Shown: positions 61,575 to 64,000 of the stretch, in pieces
Numbering within the stretch: the first letter of the stretch is position 1
How the letters are laid out: every line of letters starts with the position of its first letter
Source of the DNA: Planctomycetota bacterium
GTDB lineage: Bacteria > Planctomycetota > Brocadiia > SM23-32 > JAKLEA01
Length of the DNA: 64,000 nt
Reading direction: 5' to 3'
Assembly: GCA_022711755.1 (NCBI GenBank)
Contig: JAKLEA010000001.1
Span: 1 to 64,000 of the forward strand
Notes under the pieces: model-generated
The model's database searches: none
What the model saw: the letters and a program-made list of their open reading frames with translations, nothing else
What the model was told of the DNA's origin: nothing
Translations under genes and position numbers: made by a program

Positions 61575-63437
61575 TCACTGCGCGGCGTCCGGTTTCCGAT
61601 CTTCGGGATGAAGCTGCGCAAACACCTGCCTGGCCAGCGCGGGGCCGATTCCTTTGACCTGTGAAAGCTCGTCAAGCGTCGCCCGCAGGACGCCCCTTGT
61701 GGTCCCGAATCGCTCCAACAATAATCGCCGTCTGGCCGGACCAAGCCCCTTGACGCGTCTCAGCGGCGATGCGTTGATTTCCTCCTTCTCAAGCACGCGC
61801 CTGTGATAGGTGATCGCAAAGCGATGAGCCTCATCCCTTGCGCGGGTGAATACGAAGAATTCCGGCGTGCCCTGTTCAAGAACGATGGGATCGGGATTTC
61901 GGGGCACAAACAGCCTCTCCTCAGACCTGAGAATCCTGTCGCTTGCCGTGTCTGTCGTCTTCCTGCTTTTGGCCAGTCCGGCTATCGGAACGCCTTCAAT
62001 CTTCAATTCCTTCATCACGTCCGCCGCCGCGCCAAGCTGTCCCTTGCCGCCGTCAACAACGAGAAGATCGGGCATCGCGGTTTCCTTCGAATCCTTCCCG
62101 AAGCGTCTGGCAAGAACCTCGCGCAGCATGGCGAAATCGTCGGAGCCTTCCACCGTCTTTATCCGGAATCGCCTGTATCCCTTCCTGAATGGATCGCCGT
62201 CCTGAAAAACGACCATTGCGCCGACGGCCTCGCGCCCGTTCAGATTCGAGATGTCGAAGCACTCTATGCGTCTCGGTGGCGCCGGAAGCCCCAACAGGTT
62301 CTGAATGCTTTTCAGGACTGAATCCCTGTCCATCGTATCGCTAAGCCGCGCATCATAGGCGCTCTGCGCGTTGCGGTTGGCAAGTTCGACCAGCCGCATC
62401 TTATCCCCCCGGCTGGGGCTGATGACCTCAATCTTCTGCTGCTTTAACTCAGATAGCCACTCGGTAAGCAGAGTCTCGTCCTCGGTTGGGCATGGCAGCA
62501 AAATCTCCTTCGGGATGAAGCGCGTTGTCGAATAGAACTGGTTCAGGAACGAACGGAAAGCCTCTTCCGTGGGCATGTCCCCGACGTCGGATAGATAGGA
62601 TGCGGTATCTTCCATGCGCCCGTTGCGAATGAAGAATATCTGCACGGCCATCCGCGCGCCCGCCCTGTGGATTCCGAAGACGTCCCGGTCGGTTTCGTCC
62701 ATCGAGGATGCCATTCTCTGGCGTTCCAGAGTAAGCTCGATCGCCCTCATGCGATCCCGGATTTTTGCGGCCTTCTCGAACTTCATTTCCGCAGCGGATC
62801 GCTGCATCTCCTCGCGTAACGCTTTAAGCACGTCTTCCGTATGCCCACGAAGAAAAAGAACAACCTGCTCTAGCATTGCCTCGTAATCCTCTTCGGAAAT
62901 CCCTCCGCAGCACGGTCCGAGGCACTGGCCCAGCTCGTGATACACGCAGGGTCGCGTCCGACTCCTGCATTCGGACAGCTTGCACTTGCGCAGGGGAAAT
63001 ATCCGATGGAGCGTCTTCAACGTGTCTCGCGCTGCTCTTGCGCTGGAATATGGCCCGAAATAAAGCGACTTGCCTTCCGTCTTGCGCCGCACGATCCTCG
63101 GCACAGGATACGGCTTCGACAGATCAATCTCCACGCTTACGAAGGTCTTGTCATCCTTGAGATTGACGTTGAACCGGGGGCGGAATTGCTTGATGAGGCT
63201 GTTTTCAAGAATCAGCGCCTCTTTCTCCGTGGACGTGACCACCCAGTCAACGTCCTGAACGTCCGAGATGCGGATCGTTATTAGCCGGTTCTCCTCGCGC
63301 GGGGGCTTGAAGTAGCTCATCACGCGGTTGCGGAGATTCTTTGCCTTGCCGATGTAAATAACCTCGCGCCGGGCGTTCTTCATAAGGTAGACGCCGGGCG
63401 ATTCCGGAAGGCTTCTGAGTTTATCCTCAAGCGCCAT
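61575..63437 (-). CDS. uvrC: Excinuclease ABC subunit C
   Basis: UvrC makes the dual incisions in nucleotide excision repair. The 620-residue protein has the N-terminal GIY-YIG domain (LPESPGVYLMKNARREVIYIG and KNLRNRVMSYFK), the UvrB-binding UVR motif (AEMKFEKAAKIRDRM), the UvrC endonuclease domain (ECFDISNLNGREAVGAMVVF, LLVVDGGKGQLGAA, KTTDTASDRIL) and a C-terminal helix-hairpin-helix pair (VKGLGPARRRLLLE, VKGIGPALARQ). The ATG at 63437 is preferred to a TTG 18 bases upstream. The histidine kinase gene ends just upstream of this start. Confidence 0.97.
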   Translation of the reverse strand: MALEDKLRSLPESPGVYLMKNARREVIYIGKAKNLRNRVMSYFKPPREENRLITIRISDVQDVDWVVTSTEKEALILENSLIKQFRPRFNVNLKDDKTFVSVEIDLSKPYPVPRIVRRKTEGKSLYFGPYSSARAARDTLKTLHRIFPLRKCKLSECRSRTRPCVYHELGQCLGPCCGGISEEDYEAMLEQVVLFLRGHTEDVLKALREEMQRSAAEMKFEKAAKIRDRMRAIELTLERQRMASSMDETDRDVFGIHRAGARMAVQIFFIRNGRMEDTASYLSDVGDMPTEEAFRSFLNQFYSTTRFIPKEILLPCPTEDETLLTEWLSELKQQKIEVISPSRGDKMRLVELANRNAQSAYDARLSDTMDRDSVLKSIQNLLGLPAPPRRIECFDISNLNGREAVGAMVVFQDGDPFRKGYRRFRIKTVEGSDDFAMLREVLARRFGKDSKETAMPDLLVVDGGKGQLGAAADVMKELKIEGVPIAGLAKSRKTTDTASDRILRSEERLFVPRNPDPIVLEQGTPEFFVFTRARDEAHRFAITYHRRVLEKEEINASPLRRVKGLGPARRRLLLERFGTTRGVLRATLDELSQVKGIGPALARQVFAQLHPEDRKPDAAQ

Positions 63438-63451
63438 TGCGTATCCGGGCG

Positions 63452-64000
63452 TCAAGGCTCAAGGATGACGTCATCCGGGTCGGCTGCGGGCAGATCGAAG
63501 TATATCGTCGTTCCGACCCCCTCCTGGCTCTCTATGCGAATCCTGCCGTCATGCGCCTCGACAATCGCCTTGGCGATTGAAAGGCCCAGTCCAGCGCCCT
63601 GCTTGCGTTCGCTTGCTCGGCCCGCCTGTTTGAATCTCTCGAATATGGTGTCCAGCGCCTCTTGGGGTATGCCGCTTCCGGTGTCCCGGATCATGACCTC
63701 AACGCGCCCGCCGCCCATTCGGCGCGTTCCCAGTGTCACCTCCCCGCCGACTGGAGTATGCCGCAACGAATTGCTGACGAGATTCATCATGACCCTTACA
63801 ATCTTGTCATGGTCTGCCTTGACGAAGCAGGCGTGATCGTCAACCACGACGGCGCATGTGATCTTCCTGGCCGCAAAATTGGCCTGAAGCATGTCCAGAC
63901 ACTGATAAAAGACCATGTCCAGGCCTATCGGTTCGATATTCACCTCAAGCCTGCCTTTGCGCGAGCGGGCCATGTCAAGCATGTCGTTTATCATGCAAAG
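63452..64000 (-). CDS. Sensor histidine kinase, 5' part beyond the window
   Basis: The frame runs to the window edge without an internal stop, so the gene continues upstream of 64000. The visible 182 residues are the catalytic HATPase_c domain with the end of the HisKA dimerisation helix (INDMLDMARSRKGR). ATP-site motifs are VRVMMNLVSNSLRHTPVGGE (N box), IRDTGSGIPQEAL (G1), FERFKQAG (F box) and GAGLGLSIAKAIVEAH (G2). All are intact, so this is a functional kinase type. No sensory domain or response regulator is visible in the window. Confidence 0.93.
   Translation of the reverse strand, partial: LCMINDMLDMARSRKGRLEVNIEPIGLDMVFYQCLDMLQANFAARKITCAVVVDDHACFVKADHDKIVRVMMNLVSNSLRHTPVGGEVTLGTRRMGGGRVEVMIRDTGSGIPQEALDTIFERFKQAGRASERKQGAGLGLSIAKAIVEAHDGRIRIESQEGVGTTIYFDLPAADPDDVILEP

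Overview
This window is protein-coding DNA at roughly 55-60 % GC (estimated by eye), with genes on both strands in short operon-like runs. It contains no rRNA, CRISPR array, prophage or conjugative module. The gene families suggest an uncultured bacterium of the Planctomycetota/Verrucomicrobiota/Lentisphaerota (PVC) type or an allied candidate phylum (Hydrogenedentota, Sumerlaeota). The evidence is a giant protein beginning with an LEPR-XLL motif, a DUF1080 (3-keto-disaccharide hydrolase) protein, Tat-exported Gfo/Idh/MocA oxidoreductases, a DUF5107-TPR protein, a GH109-like protein, SUMF1-type proteins and a di-haem protein with a hydrazine-synthase-alpha-like propeller. This is an inference from gene families, not a taxonomic assignment.

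Layout. 1-2751: a truncated REP-associated tyrosine transposase (RAYT), an Eis-like acetyltransferase and an endonuclease/exonuclease/phosphatase protein. 2783-8924 (minus): a PIN toxin with a small partner, purC, argJ, a membrane protein, a secreted TIM-barrel protein and an SGNH hydrolase. 9163-14536: a large DUF5107-TPR protein, convergent with a putative glycosidase. 14537-16801: a SUMF1-domain protein carrying an in-frame palindrome, then a second RAYT behind a cluster of short hairpin repeats. 16859-24643 (plus): a two-domain amidohydrolase, then an export-oriented sugar/glycoside module (Gfo/Idh/MocA, DUF1080, haem-propeller protein, PHP-like protein). 24842-32001 (minus): tRNA-Arg, an enolase-superfamily enzyme, ispF, ispD, endonuclease V and dnaE. 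32476-33897: a secreted Ntn acyltransferase/hydrolase. 33925-41382 (minus): ribBA, a GAF-SpoIIE phosphatase, a 59-residue cysteine-rich protein, a GNAT-GH38 fusion and a GH109-like protein. 41581-47751: a GT-C-like membrane protein with a tail-anchored partner, a metallophosphoesterase, a small secreted protein, AmrS radical SAM and NnrE. 48051-56061: tRNA-Glu with promoter and terminator, divergent from the 2339-residue LEPR-XLL repeat protein, then a membrane protein. 56255-61565: a tightly overlapping four-gene cassette (SPASM-like radical SAM, B12-binding radical SAM, fused E1 alpha/beta dehydrogenase, GT2 glycosyltransferase). 61575-64000 (minus): uvrC and a histidine kinase cut by the window end.

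Housekeeping genes (purC, argJ, ispDF, dnaE, ribBA, nnrE, uvrC) alternate with accessory genes for extracellular carbohydrate breakdown. The items most worth follow-up are the radical SAM/E1/GT cassette, the RAYT with its heterogeneous three-base-loop hairpins and the in-frame palindrome nearby, the five-module super-repeat in the giant protein, the GNAT-GH38 fusion, and the amidohydrolase with a degenerate first domain.
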